DNA of 64,000 nt from Epiperipatus broadwayi (GCA_028023455.1 JAQFVV010012402.1:16368935-16432934); one strand, 5' to 3'; numbered from the stretch's first letter, positions 36,137 through 46,667 are shown. Numbers and translations: made by a program. The notes: a model not told the origin generated them from the sequence alone.

Positions 36137-37487
36137 ATAATAATAAATCAAATTTAACCTTAGAAATAAAATAGAAAACCCTTTGAATAATAATAATTTT
36201 AAAAGCTATTAATTATAATTACTAAAGTAAATTAAAGACGAAGTTAAATATACGATATATACTATCTATTTAAAAGTATATACAAGCGCTTTAACACGCT
36301 GGGTGAAGAAGCTGTTAATGATAAAAACAATCAAAATAAATTAATTCAGGCCTAGCGCTGTCGAGGTTTTGTCCTCATATTCATAGCCAAAACAGATTTT
36401 AAATTGTTGTTGTGATATTGATAAATGGTAATGTATGTAAATGCGTATGTAAATTAATTTGTCCATTTGCTGGAAATAGCAAAACATGTGATACGTCTAT
36501 TGATCGCGTTGTTATCGTTGATGATAAAATACGCTTCTTAAATCTTCCTCTTATAATCTTGAAAAAAAAAATAATAGCAGCTAAAAAAAATGTTTTTATT
36601 TATTAATTGTTAGATATCGCGCAGTCATAGAAAATTTAACTTTCTATGAAGAAATTATGAAACAGAAAAAAAAGTATTGCACTGGAGACGCATAAATTGA
36701 TATGTATGTAACAAACTGTTTAAAGCGATTAAGATATATTTGTAACCAAACCAGCCTCTTTTTTTTAAATCTAAAGCGCATTATATTTATTAAAGTAACT
36801 TTAATGTTCTATTTTTTAACTGTTCATGTAAAAGGTAATACATGCCTTAAACAGCCCACTTCAAGTAAAGGTCTCTCCAACAGCTCTAACAAAGAAACAT
36901 TAAAAAAGATGTCATTTTTCACAAGGTTTATCAATTACCAGGCTAAGGATCACTAAATTCCAATTACCAACCAATATCATGGTATTCATAAGTCTCTCAT
37001 GCCATTGGAAATTTTACTACAGTGATAATGATTATGTGTATTTGTGCAACCAGATTTTCATCTTTTGACTACATAGAGACGTTGATTTTCAAGCTGATTT
37101 CTTAACTAAAACAACTAGCATATATAGAACAAAACAAGTCAATGGAACCCGGATCTAACGTCTGGCAGATATGGGTTACAAACTACTCCCGAAATAGAAA
37201 GAAAGAAAACGAGACCGACACGCAACAGGTATAAAAACAAAAGTCAAAAGACTCTTGGGGTCTTTTTCCTGCTTTAGTGCTGGAAAATGTATGTTCAAGA
37301 GGACAGAATACCCTAGGTAATCAGCGCCTGTAGATAATCCAGCCCATTAGGATCTTAAATAGATCGTACTGATCTTTTATTATTTTACAATGCCCAACTG
37401 GGCTCTTCATGGATAATAAATTTATGCCTGTCGCAGAAAGAGTGAATTTTACTTATAAACTTTTAAGTTTTGGTATGCGGGGAGCAT
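36137..37487. other. unassigned sequence, somewhat richer in CpG than its surroundings
   Basis: No recognisable gene. 36290-36550 and 37130-37480 contain more CG dinucleotides and fewer homopolymers than the rest of the window. Frames of 64 and 84 codons (36412 and 36702) have no domain signs. The downstream purine tract suggests part may belong to an old LTR element. Confidence 0.4.
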
Positions 37488-37607
37488 TAGGATATTAAGA
37501 TTCCCAACTGTTGTAGTTAGTTCTCTATATAATATTGAATGTTAGCTATTTTACGTATATTAAACTATTATATTACACACCTGGTCTCTGCTTACTAACC
37601 AAATTAA
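37488..37607 (+). repeat. possible short LTR or LTR fragment
   Basis: A purine run (GCGGGGAGCA, 37479-37488) precedes TTAGGATATTAAGATTCCC. The sequence ends in CACACCTGGTCTCTGC then TTACTAACCAAATTAACA, similar in style to ends of gypsy-type LTRs. No partner LTR in the window. Confidence 0.25.
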
Positions 37608-37899
37608 CATTGATGATCACTCAGCAAAAGTCGGAACACAGCAAATACAAACATTAATGAATCTGTTTGGAACTGGATTTGAGACAGAAGTTTCAGCTAG
37701 CAATGATTTATGTTTAGCAGATTTATTTAGTGATCCCCCTGGCCACTGTAAAATTGAAAGGGCCTATGAATTGTGTTTTAAAAATGGCATGTCTTACACA
37801 GTCTGGTTAGATTGTCATGCCTGCTTAGATTACTCATTATTGTTATAGAAATAGTAATAATATCAGTAATAGATACACGGAAAGTGCAAACTTTATACA

Positions 37900-40430
37900 A
37901 TTTCTTTAAAACCAGAATGAAGGTTTGCACTGATGACTAAAGAGATATCAAGAGTTAAAATTGATATAGCTGCTCTTGGTGAAATTCATCTTCCAAATGA
38001 AGGAAGTTAAATAGAATACATGGATGGCTACAAGGTTTTTTTTTTGGAAGAGAAGATCAATTGGTAAAAGGAGAATGTACAGTCTTTGATTTGCTGTAAA
38101 GACTGGTTTAATCTATTTTTGGAATTCCTTATTGTATCAATAAAAAAGTAATGGTGTCATAGCTTGTTTTCATAGTACTGTTGCTCATTTTATTAGTGGC
38201 TACACTTTAAATTCAGAGAATTCATAAGGAGAAAGCTTTTATTCTTTTCTGGGGTAGCATTATTACAACAATACCATTAAAATTCTTTTTTTCTTTTTAG
38301 AGACTTTAGCACACATATTCGTACAAATAGTAAATTTTGACCAGAAGTGGGAAATAATGATATGTTATTAAATGTTTGTGCAATATATCTATAAGATTAT
38401 ATTATAGTTAGGAGACAGAATATATGAGAGATTTACACTACATGAGCATTTACAAGTGCATATTGGTGGATGGATCACAGATTAGTAGCTCCATAATTAA
38501 AATAGTAGACATTAAACTGTATATTTCAATCACTGGACTATTTCCATCAACTAATATAAGTACTGAATGTCTTTAGAAAAAATTAACTTTATTTAAATAT
38601 TCCAAATACATTCAACTGTTAGTAATAGGATACAGGTTAATATATGCCTGATGTAGAAATATTCCCTCTTCTTCAGTTGTTGCTGGCCTGACCAGTAACA
38701 GTACTAGCTTGGAAATCGAACCTGGACTTTTAGATTCTTGGTGTGCTATTACTAACAGTTGAATGTAAATGGAAAATGGAAACAAAGTTAATTTTTTCTA
38801 AAAACATTCAATACTTAATATTAGATTATGGAAATAGTCCAATATATAAATACAACTAAAACATCATCTTCAAAAATCTTCAGGAAAACATTATTTCAAT
38901 CATATTTATATTAAAAAAAAGATATTTGTTCTTTAGAGGTATCTATTGTAAATAATAAATTTCAACAGCTATTAAACACTAAAATTCTTAATTTGCATCT
39001 TCAGTGGTGTCATATTAGTGAAGTAGGGAATTCTTTTAAGGAGTATATTTTCAATAAAAGCAAATTTCTTCTTGGGTTTATTAAAACGAAGAACTACAAT
39101 TACTTTACTGACAATGATCTCATTATTAGAAATTAGATTAAAAGAAAAAAACGGCCTTTTTTGCATGGTAGAATAATAAATTTAATCTGGAACTACTTAT
39201 TGCCACTTTAGATCCATTTTTGATGCAGTGAAAGCAACATTTAGATCTAAGAAATGGTATCATAATTGCAGATAGGATGAGTATTTGGATCATCCTTTGA
39301 ATAATAGAATAATACAAAAATTGAGATGATGACTTTTAATGATATATCCATTTGGTCTACTCATTTATATTTGGATAAATATATTCAGTTTAGTGAAGTC
39401 AAAATGTTTTTTAGAATCTTAAAAATGGAAAGACTGCAAATTCTGTGAAACACTTGAAGTTTTAAAATATGGGGGTGATAAGTAAGCTTCAAAATATTAA
39501 ATTTTTTTAGAAATATATAGACCCATGAAGTTGTTCTACCTGATCTTAAGATTTTTAAAATAAAGAGATGGTAATTGCAGTAAATTATTATGGAATATCA
39601 TTATTATCCATTATAGCAAAAGTACATTCAAGGAGTTTGTTGAATATGTTATTTCTAGTCATAGATTAATGATTACCAGAGACTCACTGTGGTTTTAAAA
39701 AAAAATCAAGAAACATTACAGATATGGTTTTTGTTGCCAGGCAAAAGCAAGAGAAATGATATGTTAGAGAAAAAAGAGTAACCTATATATTGTCTTAATT
39801 GACTTAGTCAAGGAATTTAATACAGTAAATAAGATATATCTATGGTATTGTTTGAAATTAGTTAGTGGTCCATCAAAATTTATTCATATTATATAGCTTC
39901 TACATGATAAATAAAATGAATATTATTAGTACAGGTGGAAAATCTGACACCTTTGAAATGAAAACTAGTGTTAACTAAAGATGAGTACTTATTCAATGTT
40001 GTTTTCATTTTTATTGCAGTCATTTTTGAAACTGTTCATAGGTGATTTAATGAAACAGAAATCAAGATACTAAATGGGTTGAAAAGGGAATTTTTAATTT
40101 TAACCAATTAAAAGTAAAAAACAACATTTTCATAAATTATATATTTATATTATGCTGATAATTGTGCTTTTTTCCAGTTCAAAAGATGATTTAAAGAATG
40201 TACTCAATGTTTTGAACTAAAGAAGTAACTGTACCCTCCTCTGTGTTATGTATGTAAATAAATTATTAAAAGACAGAGTGATACCATCTATCTTTTAGCA
40301 TTTGTTGGTATTTATGCTTAGTTTACTTAGGCAATTTTGAATGACAGAATGAACTTAATCTATTGGTTATATATAGAAATAAATTATAAAGAATCACTAT
40401 TTAAATATTCAGGGGATTAAGACCAAGACT
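37900..40430 (+). mobile_element. degraded LINE of a second RTE-like lineage
   Basis: Translated fragments in order match an endonuclease-RT protein. KIDIAALGEIHLPNEGS near 37955-38010 is the DIAALxETRL motif. GDFSTHIRTN near 38300-38330 is the GDFNA motif. A fold-back follows, then RGISLL-type text (YYGISLLSIIAKVHSRSLL) near 39580-39635, CGFKKKSRNITDMVF near 39690-39735, IDLVKEF-type text near 39800, and a YADNCAFFQF-type catalytic-box remnant near 40150. Stops and indels are frequent, so no product. Sequence differs from the 59-62 kb LINE. A fold-back repeat at 38527-38852 splits endonuclease from RT. Confidence 0.72.
38527..38852. repeat. fold-back element with SINE-like centre, inserted in the LINE relic
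   Basis: Arms 38527-38632 and 38743-38852 are inverted repeats (ggactatttcc, gtactgaatg, tagaaaaaattaacttt, acattcaactgttagtaata). On the minus strand the central ~110 bp contains AGGTTCGATTTCC, a B-box match, and further on CTGAAGAAGAGG. It therefore looks like a composite of a tRNA-like unit flanked by inverted arms, and it divides the surrounding LINE. Confidence 0.75.
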
Positions 40431-40507
40431 TGGTTTTAATAATCTCAAAACATGAAATGAAAACTCAGTTTAATAAATATAATAATAAATAATTATAACA
40501 GACTATA

Positions 40508-40700
40508 TATAACTAAAATGAAAGTAACTGTGTCGTCCCATTAGTTATGTAACATAAATCAGTTATTAAAAAGCAATATAAATAAACAAAGCATAAATAA
40601 TAAATGCTAAAGGAGACGTAATATCACCTTGACTTTTAATAGTTTATTTATGTTACATAACTCAATTAAAAGCAAAATTACTTTTAGTGTGAGTTATAAT
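40508..40700. repeat. short fold-back element
   Basis: Left arm (aactaaaatgaaagtaact, ttatgtaacataaa, gttattaaaaag) is inverted at 40629-40697 (cttttaatagtttattt, atgttacataac, attacttttagt). Non-coding, MITE-like. Confidence 0.68.
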
Positions 40701-40724
40701 TATATATATATATGGAGATATTTT

Positions 40725-41003
40725 AATGGGCAGAGTTATCCACTTATAATTATTTAATTAGAAAGCATTGAACCTAGAATAGGGGTTAATGAAAACCAAT
40801 TGTGCAGATCAAATGTTACAGCAAAATGACAGACTAGATTGCATTAAAATGAGGTTCCAAACTGCCATTTATATTTATAAGTGCAATCAAATCTATCAGT
40901 TTTATATTTATACTTGACACAGCACAGTTGGTTTTCATTAACTACTATTCTAAGTTAAGTGCTTTCTAATTAAACAGTTATAAATGGATAACTCCACACA
41001 TTA
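40725..41003. repeat. fold-back element (MITE-like)
   Basis: Arms 40725-40810 and about 40920-41003 are inverted (gagttatccacttataa with ttataaatggataactc; agaaagcattgaacctagaa with the reverse of ttctaagttaagtgctttct; gttaatgaaaacca with tggttttcattaac). Inner sequences are also partly inverted. No ORF. Confidence 0.78.
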
Positions 41004-41086
41004 AATTATTTTCATCTAAAATATTATATATATAATAAATGTAATGGTACAATACCCATTATAAAAAAATATTATATATAAAACAT

Positions 41087-41556
41087 AAGTATAGAGGATT
41101 TGAACTCAGATATTCAAGCACCATTCAACTATCCACACTATCTCATACAACTAATACACATGACCACACACATGTAGAAAAGATTAATAATCACCAATAT
41201 ACATATTTCATGCTAAACCAGCACTCATCAGTTGGTCCAGACTATCATCTCTCACACAAATATATTATAATCAATGCTCAGTTTATATTAAGATATCAAA
41301 TCTTCATACTTTAATGGACAGGCTTCAATCCACTATAACCTCCAACTTTTCAGCCATCCATATCATTGAAAATCTGATGATGACAACTCAAATCCCATGC
41401 TGATGCTCATATTATTGCCATGCCCATGTTGACCTGAAGTCACTCTGATCCCTCATGTATAGAACAGTATCCATTAAATACATATAAGAGGGATGGACAG
41501 GATACAAGCTTAATATGAAACCAGGCACTCTTCACAAACCTGGGAGCTTAATTGTA
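41087..41556 (-). mobile_element. Family B repeat, full unit of the tandem
   Basis: GTATAGAGGATTTGAACTCAG begins this unit at 41089 and recurs at 41558, so the unit is 469 bp. It contains in minus orientation the ribozyme, gcctgtccattaaagtat, tgggatttgag-type block, cacatgaggg-type block and an aagcttgtatcctgtccat end. It closes with gaccaggcactct-type text and cctgggagctt. No ORF. Confidence 0.85.
41190..41247 (-). ncRNA. hammerhead ribozyme motif, family B
   Basis: Minus strand: ACCAA, CTGATGA (41225-41231), stem II GTGC/GCAT with loop TGGTTTA, GAAA, AU-rich stem III, ATA cleavage triplet, then TTGGT pairing back with ACCAA. An outer helix of the GATAGTC/GGTTATT or GATTATT type is available. 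Core complete. Confidence 0.72.
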
Positions 41557-42164
41557 AGTATAGAGGATTTGAACTCAGATATTCAAGCACCCTTCAAATA
41601 TCCACACTATCTCATACAACTGATACACATGACCACACACATGTAGAAAAGATTAATAATCAAATATTTACATATTAAGCTTATATCCTGTCCATCCCTC
41701 TTATATGTATTTAATGGATACTGTCCTATACATGAGGGGTCAGAGTGATTTCAGGTCAACATGGGCATGGCAATAATATTAGCATCAGCATGGGATTGAT
41801 GACCATACACATGTAACAAAGATTAATAACCACCAATATACGTATTTCATGCTAAACCAGCACTCATCAGTTGGTCCAGACTATCATCTCTCACACATAT
41901 ATATTATAATCAATGCTCAGTTTATATTAAGATAGCAAATCTTCATACTTTAATGGGCTTCAATCCACTACAACCTCCAACTTTTCAGCCATCCATATCA
42001 TTGAGAATCTGATGATGATAACTCAAATCCCATGCTGATGCTAATATTATTGCCATGCCCATGTTGACCTGAAGTCACTCTGACCCCTCATGTATAGGAC
42101 AGTATTCATTAAATACATATAAGAGGGATGAACAGGATACAAGCTTAATATGTAAATAAACAGT
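41557..42164. mobile_element. Family B pieces: minus scrap, plus scrap, minus copy
   Basis: 41558-41667 starts a second minus unit. 41668-41798 is a plus-oriented 5' fragment (aagcttatatcctgtccat, tacatgaggggtcagagtg). 41799-42150 is minus again with the ribozyme. The orientation switches indicate rearranged or template-switched insertion products. Confidence 0.75.
41828..41890 (-). ncRNA. hammerhead ribozyme motif, family B
   Basis: CTGATGA at 41864-41870 (minus), GTGC/GCAT stem II, GAAA, stem III UACGUAU-type, ATA, and TTGGT pairing with ACCAA. The outer helix GATAGTC with GGTTATT gives seven pairs including G.U. Core complete. Confidence 0.72.
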
Positions 42165-42309
42165 GAAAATAAGAGTCATAGATCAATTCATAGATCACAT
42201 GACCCTATCTCTAAAGCTTGTAAGTTATAAACAGTGAGGATTGCCAATTCCTCTACAAGCTTTATGATAAATGCTTAACCAGAGACAGCACTTAAAATAT
42301 CTCTGTCAG

Positions 42310-42381
42310 GAACCCCTCCCCAAACCCCTGACCATGGTTTCGTGCTTTGGCACTCCTCGGGAGAGGTGTCAGGGTAGGTTC
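42310..42381 (-). ncRNA. hammerhead motif, family C copy 1 (core U4 changed)
   Basis: Minus strand: CCGAGGA in place of CTGAGGA, stem II GTGC/GCAC with CAAA loop, GAAAC, tetraloop CATG, GTC, then AGGGGT. Outer stem GAACC/GGTTC is intact. One core mutation. Confidence 0.65.
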
Positions 42382-42744
42382 AGACACTAGATCTAAAAAT
42401 ACCAACCCAAAGCTAAGCACCTAGCTAAAAGTTATCTATTGAGTGGAAAATCTGAAATTTTCAGACATCTACATGTCTTCAAACCCAGCTATCCAACTCA
42501 AATAGCTATATGGGGCTGATAGATCTTCAGCCATACCATATATTAGTAGTCATAGCAATATAAAATTGCATAAGACTTTTGGCAGAGACTATAAATAGTC
42601 AAAATAAGAGTCATAGATCAATTCATAGATCACATGACCCTATCTCTTAAGCTTGTAAGTTATAAACAGTGAGGATTGCCAATTCCTCTACAAGCTTTAT
42701 GATAAATGCTTAGCCAGAGCCAGCACTTAAAATATCTCTGTCAG

Positions 42745-42815
42745 GAACCACTCCCCAAACCCCTGACCATGGTTTCGTGCTTTGGCACTCCTCAGAGAGG
42801 TGTCAGGATAGGTTC
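42745..42815 (-). ncRNA. hammerhead ribozyme motif, family C copy 2
   Basis: Minus strand: ACCTCT, then CTGAGGA (42789-42795), a perfect 4-bp stem II GTGC/GCAC with loop CAAA, GAAAC, loop CATG, GTC, then AGGGGT pairing with ACCTCT (one G.U). Beyond an internal loop GAACC pairs with GGTTC (42811-42815 and 42745-42749). Every conserved core base is present. Confidence 0.8.
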
Positions 42816-42977
42816 AGACACTAGATCTAAAAATACCATCAGCCCCATATAGCTATCAGCCCCATATAGCTATTTGAGTTGGATAGCTGGGTTTGAAGAC
42901 ATGTCTGAAAATTTCAGATTTTCCACTCAATAGATAACTTTTAGCTAGGTGCTTAGCTTTGGGTTTTTGAATTAGAT

Positions 42978-43033
42978 ACCTCTCTGAGGAGTGCCAAAGC
43001 ATGAAACCATGGTCAGGGGTTTGGGGAGGAGTT
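42978..43033 (+). ncRNA. hammerhead ribozyme motif, family C copy 3
   Basis: ACCTCT, CTGAGGA (42984-42990), stem II GTGC/GCAT with CAAA loop, GAAAC, CATG loop, GTC (43012-43014), AGGGGT. The core is intact, but the upstream outer stem is lost because the 5' flank is rearranged. Confidence 0.72.
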
Positions 43034-43395
43034 CTTGACAGAGATATTTTAAGTGCTGGCTCTGGCTAAGCATTTATCATAAAGCTTGTAGAGGAATTGA
43101 CAACTCACTGTTTATAACTTACAAGCTTAAGAGATAGGGTCATATGATCTATGAATTGATCTATGACTCTTATTTTGACTATTTATAGTCTCTGCCAAAA
43201 GTCTTATGCAATTTTATATTGCTATGACTACTAATATATGGTATGGCTGAAGATCTATCAGCCCCATATAGCTATTTGAGTTGGATAGCTGGGTTTGAAG
43301 ACATGTAGATGTCTGAAAATTTCAGATTTTCCACTCAATAGATAACTTTTAGCTAGGTGCTTAGCTTTGGGTTGGTATTTTTAGATCTAGTGTCT

Positions 43396-43466
43396 GAACC
43401 TACCGTGACACCTCTCTGAGGAGTGCCAAAGCACGAAACCATGGTCAGGGGTTTGGGGAGGGGTTC
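43396..43466 (+). ncRNA. hammerhead ribozyme motif, family C copy 4
   Basis: GAACC (43396-43400), ACCTCT (43410-43415), CTGAGGA (43416-43422), stem II GTGC/GCAC, GAAAC, CATG loop, GTC (43444-43446), AGGGGT, GGTTC (43462-43466). Both helices of stem I form with an internal loop between, as in natural type I hammerheads. Best candidate in the window. Confidence 0.82.
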
Positions 43467-43556
43467 CTGACAGAGATATTTTAAGTGCTGGCTCTGGCTA
43501 AGCGTTTATCATAAAGCTTGTAGAGGAATTGGCAATCCTCACTGTTTATAATATGT

Positions 43557-44205
43557 AAATATTTGAAACCAGGCACTCTTTCACAAACCTGGGAGCTTAA
43601 TTGTAAGTATAGAGGATTTGAACTCAGATATTCAAGCACCCTTCAACTATCCACACTATCTCATACAACTGATACACATGACCATACACATGTAGAAAAG
43701 ATTAATAATCAAATATTTACATATTAAGCTTGTATCCTGTCCATCTCTCTTATATGTATTTAATGGATACTGTCCTATACATGAGGGGTCAGAGTGACTT
43801 CAGGTCAACATGGGCATGGCAATAATATTAGCATCAGCATGGGATTTGAGTTGTCATCATCAGATTTTCAATGATAAGGATGGCTGAAAAGTTGGAGGTT
43901 GTAGTGGATTGAAGCCTGTCCATTAAAGTATGAAGATTTGCTATCTTAATATAAACTGAGCATTGATTATAATATGTATGTGTGAGAGATGATAGTCTGG
44001 ACCAACTGATGAGTGCTGGTTTAGCATGAAATACATATATTGGTGATTATTAATCTTTTCTACATGGGTGTGGTCATGTGTATCAGTTGTATGAGATAGT
44101 GTGGATAGTTGAAGGGTGCTTGAATATCTGAGTTCAAATCCTCTATACTTACAATTAAGCTCCCAGGTTTATGAAGAGTGCCTGGTTTCAAATATTTATA
44201 TAAAA
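43557..44205. mobile_element. Family B fold-back copy joined to the PLE relic
   Basis: 43557-43720 is minus and 43721-44205 is plus (aagcttgtatcctgtccat to cctgggagctt-type end, then gaagagtgcctggtttcaaa). Its end touches the C-terminal end of the antisense Penelope-like coding remnant at about 44205, as a pseudo-LTR would. Confidence 0.75.
43989..44050 (+). ncRNA. hammerhead ribozyme motif, family B
   Basis: ACCAA, CTGATGA (44006-44012), stem II GTGC/GCAT, GAAA, short stem III around ACATA, ATA with A17 at 44039, then TTGGT. Outer helix GATAGTC pairs with a GATTATT segment using G.U pairs. Core complete. Confidence 0.72.
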
Positions 44206-44214
44206 CTAATTCTT

Positions 44215-45297
44215 TCGAAGCACTTTCGATTAAGTAGTAATCCTCGCCAGCTTTACTGAATTTCAATTTTTTTTTAAGTTTAATGTTATATAAATTTCCA
44301 TAAACTGTGAATGGCCGTATTTGAAACTTGCCTATTAATAACATCATCCTTATATTTATCAAACAAAATTGCCTCTAATTTTCCTCTTTTTATGATTCCT
44401 TTCTTCCATTAATATTTTTATTTCATTACTACTAAATGTAAACCTATGATTACAAGTTTTTTCATGGTCAAAAAATACTGAAGCTGTATTAAATTGACTA
44501 TTTACATTATTTTTAATTCGATTATATAATAATTGATGCTCCTTCAATCTTTTTTCCAAAGAATGTCTCGATTCACCGATATATAATTTCTGACATCCAC
44601 ATGAAATCTGATAAACTATATTACTTCTTTGCAATTTAGGAATTATACTCTTAGAATTATTAATCAATCAATTAATATTCAGAGGAACACAAAATGAAAT
44701 ATTATATATTTTTTTAAATATATTCTTAATTAATTTAGATTGCATATTATTTATAAATGGCATAGATATCCATTTTTTTATTATCTAAAGTAACATTGCA
44801 AACCCTCTTCTTATCATTAGATGAATTTACTGTACACAAGATTTGGATTTTATCATAACCAATCTTTAAAAGTTCATTAGCAAAGAGTTCAATATTTAAA
44901 ATTTTATCACTCTTATATTTACATAATTTATCATTGTGATGCAAAAACAATTTCAGACATGCCATTTTATGTATCATTGGAACATGTGATTTAAAATGAA
45001 TATATCCTCTTTCTCCAATAGGTTTAAAAATTAATTTATAATTTAAATCAGTAGCATCTCTAAATATTTATAAATCCAAAAATTTTATTTTTCCATTTTC
45101 TTCATTCTCAATAGTCCATTTCAAATTGTTTAAATCATTCAGATTATATAAAAGAACACAACATATCTAGTATAAATTTTAATATCTTCAAAATTATAAG
45201 AATTAAATATAATATCTTACATATTTTGACAATGTAAAATTGCAAATTTGTGCAACCATAAGCAACTCCATTGGCCATCCTTTACCCATTTTATAAA
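44215..45297 (-). pseudogene. Penelope-like element RT/GIY-YIG relic, copy 1
   Basis: Minus strand, in order: remnant of the RT catalytic region, NNLKWTIENEENGKIKFLDL (the segment after the RT palm in PLE proteins), MIHKMACLKLFLHHNDKL, and a GIY-YIG nuclease (CGCQKLYIGESRHS, EKRLKEH, FFDHEKTC). The C-terminal piece (YYLIESASKELVLYK) lies in another frame. PLE proteins combine RT with this endonuclease for target-primed insertion. At least three frame changes and stops, so non-functional. The family B repeat follows its 3' end. Confidence 0.82.
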
Positions 45298-45329
45298 ACT
45301 TATCATTATATGTTGTAATAATATTATCA

Positions 45330-46385
45330 CTTATAAATGGGTAAAGGATGGCCAATGGGGTTACTTATGGTTGCACAAATTTGTAGTTTTACATTGTCAA
45401 AATATGAAGATATTATATTTAATTCTTATAATTTTGAAGATATTAAAATTTATACTAGATATGTTGTGTTCTTTTATATAATCTGAATGATTTAAACAAT
45501 TTAAAATGGACTATTGAGAATGAAGAAAACGGAAAAATAAAATGTGCAGATTTACAAATATTTAGAGATTCTACTGATTTAAATTATAAATTAATTTTTA
45601 AACCTATTGGAGAAAGAAGATATATTCATTTTTAAATCACGTGTTCCAATGATACATAAAATGGGCATGTCTGAAATCGTTTTTGCATCACAATGATAAA
45701 TTATGTAAATATGAGTGATAAAATTTTAAATATTGAACTCTTTGCTAATGAACTTTTAAAGATTGGTTATGATAAAATCCAAATCTTGTGTAGAGTAAAT
45801 TCATTAATGATAAGAAGAGGGTTTGCAATGTTACCTTAGATAATAAAAAATGGGTATCTATGCCATTTATAAATAATATGCAATCTAAATTAATTAAGAA
45901 TATATTTAAAGAAAAATATAATATTTCATTTTGTGTTCCTCTGAATATTAATTGATTGATTAATAATTCTAAGAGTATAATTCATAAATTGCAAAGAAGT
46001 AATATAGTTTATCAGATTTCATGTGGATGTCAAAAATTATATATCGGTAAATTGAGATGTTCTGTGGAAAAAAGATTGAAGGAGCATCAATTATTATATA
46101 ATCGAATTAAAAATAATGTAAATAGTCAATTTAATACAGCTTCAGTATTCTTTGACCATGAAAAAACGTGTAATTATAGGTTTACATTTAATAGTAGTGA
46201 ATTAAAAATATTAATGGAAGAAAGGAATCATAAAAAGAGGAAAATTAAAGAGGTAATTTTGATTGATAAATGTAAGGATGGTGTTATTAATAGGCAAGTT
46301 ACAAATAAGGCAATACACAGCTTATGGAAATTTACATAACATTAAGTTTTAAAAAAATTGAAATTCAGTTAAAGCACTTCGAAAG
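45330..46385 (+). pseudogene. Penelope-like element RT/GIY-YIG relic, copy 2 (inverted partner)
   Basis: Mirror copy of 44215-45297. It starts at a GWPMG segment (RT motif usually GLPMG), then YTRYVV, where the catalytic YVDD should be, so two essential Asp are gone. It continues LNDLNNLKWTIENEENG and then the GIY-YIG domain in one open frame of 127 codons (45956-46339: CGCQKLYIGKLRCS, EKRLKEH, FFDHEKTC, then KDGVINRQ). It diverges from copy 1 at scattered sites, so the two are old. It ends near 46385 before a (TA)n tract. Confidence 0.82.
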
Positions 46386-46411
46386 GATTTAAACTATAAT
46401 TTTGCATTTAC

Positions 46412-46414
<3 letters not shown>

Positions 46415-46451
<37 letters not shown>

Positions 46452-46667
46452 CATGATAATAGCCCAAGCTTATTAACATCAACTATCTTCAATTTGTTAT
46501 CAAAGCAGTCTCTATGAATAAAAAATGGATTAATAGAGATTGTCTTAACAGCAGATAGAAGATTCCTAGCATTGATAAGCTTGCGTTATTATCATGTGAT
46601 TATACATTTCTTGAACCATCTAGCTTTATGCAAAATTAAATTTAATATATCATCATCATCATCATCA

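Larger units (their letters stand above)
42165..42838 (-). mobile_element. Family C hammerhead-bearing repeat, tandem dimer (second unit truncated)
   Basis: The string AAAATAAGAGTCATAGATC occurs at 42166 and again at 42601, a 435 bp period. The ribozyme recurs at the same spacing (42310, 42745). Other blocks: aagcttgtaagttataaaca, aggaattgg-type text, ggctctggctaagc-type text and ccaaagctaagcacctagct. Found only here in the window, embedded in family B. No ORF. Confidence 0.85.
42839..43556 (+). mobile_element. Family C repeat, inverted tandem pair
   Basis: Plus-oriented copies of the same unit, with ribozyme cores at 42984 and 43416 (432 bp apart). The junction with the minus copies near 42838-42870 contains a short duplication (cagccccatatagctat twice). 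Together with 42165-42838 it forms a palindrome of four part-units. Confidence 0.85.

Noticed and set aside
37905-37945. Hammerhead-like string (gcactgatgactaaag)
   Set aside because: No GAAA box or stem II follows; the text translates as the start of the degraded LINE endonuclease.
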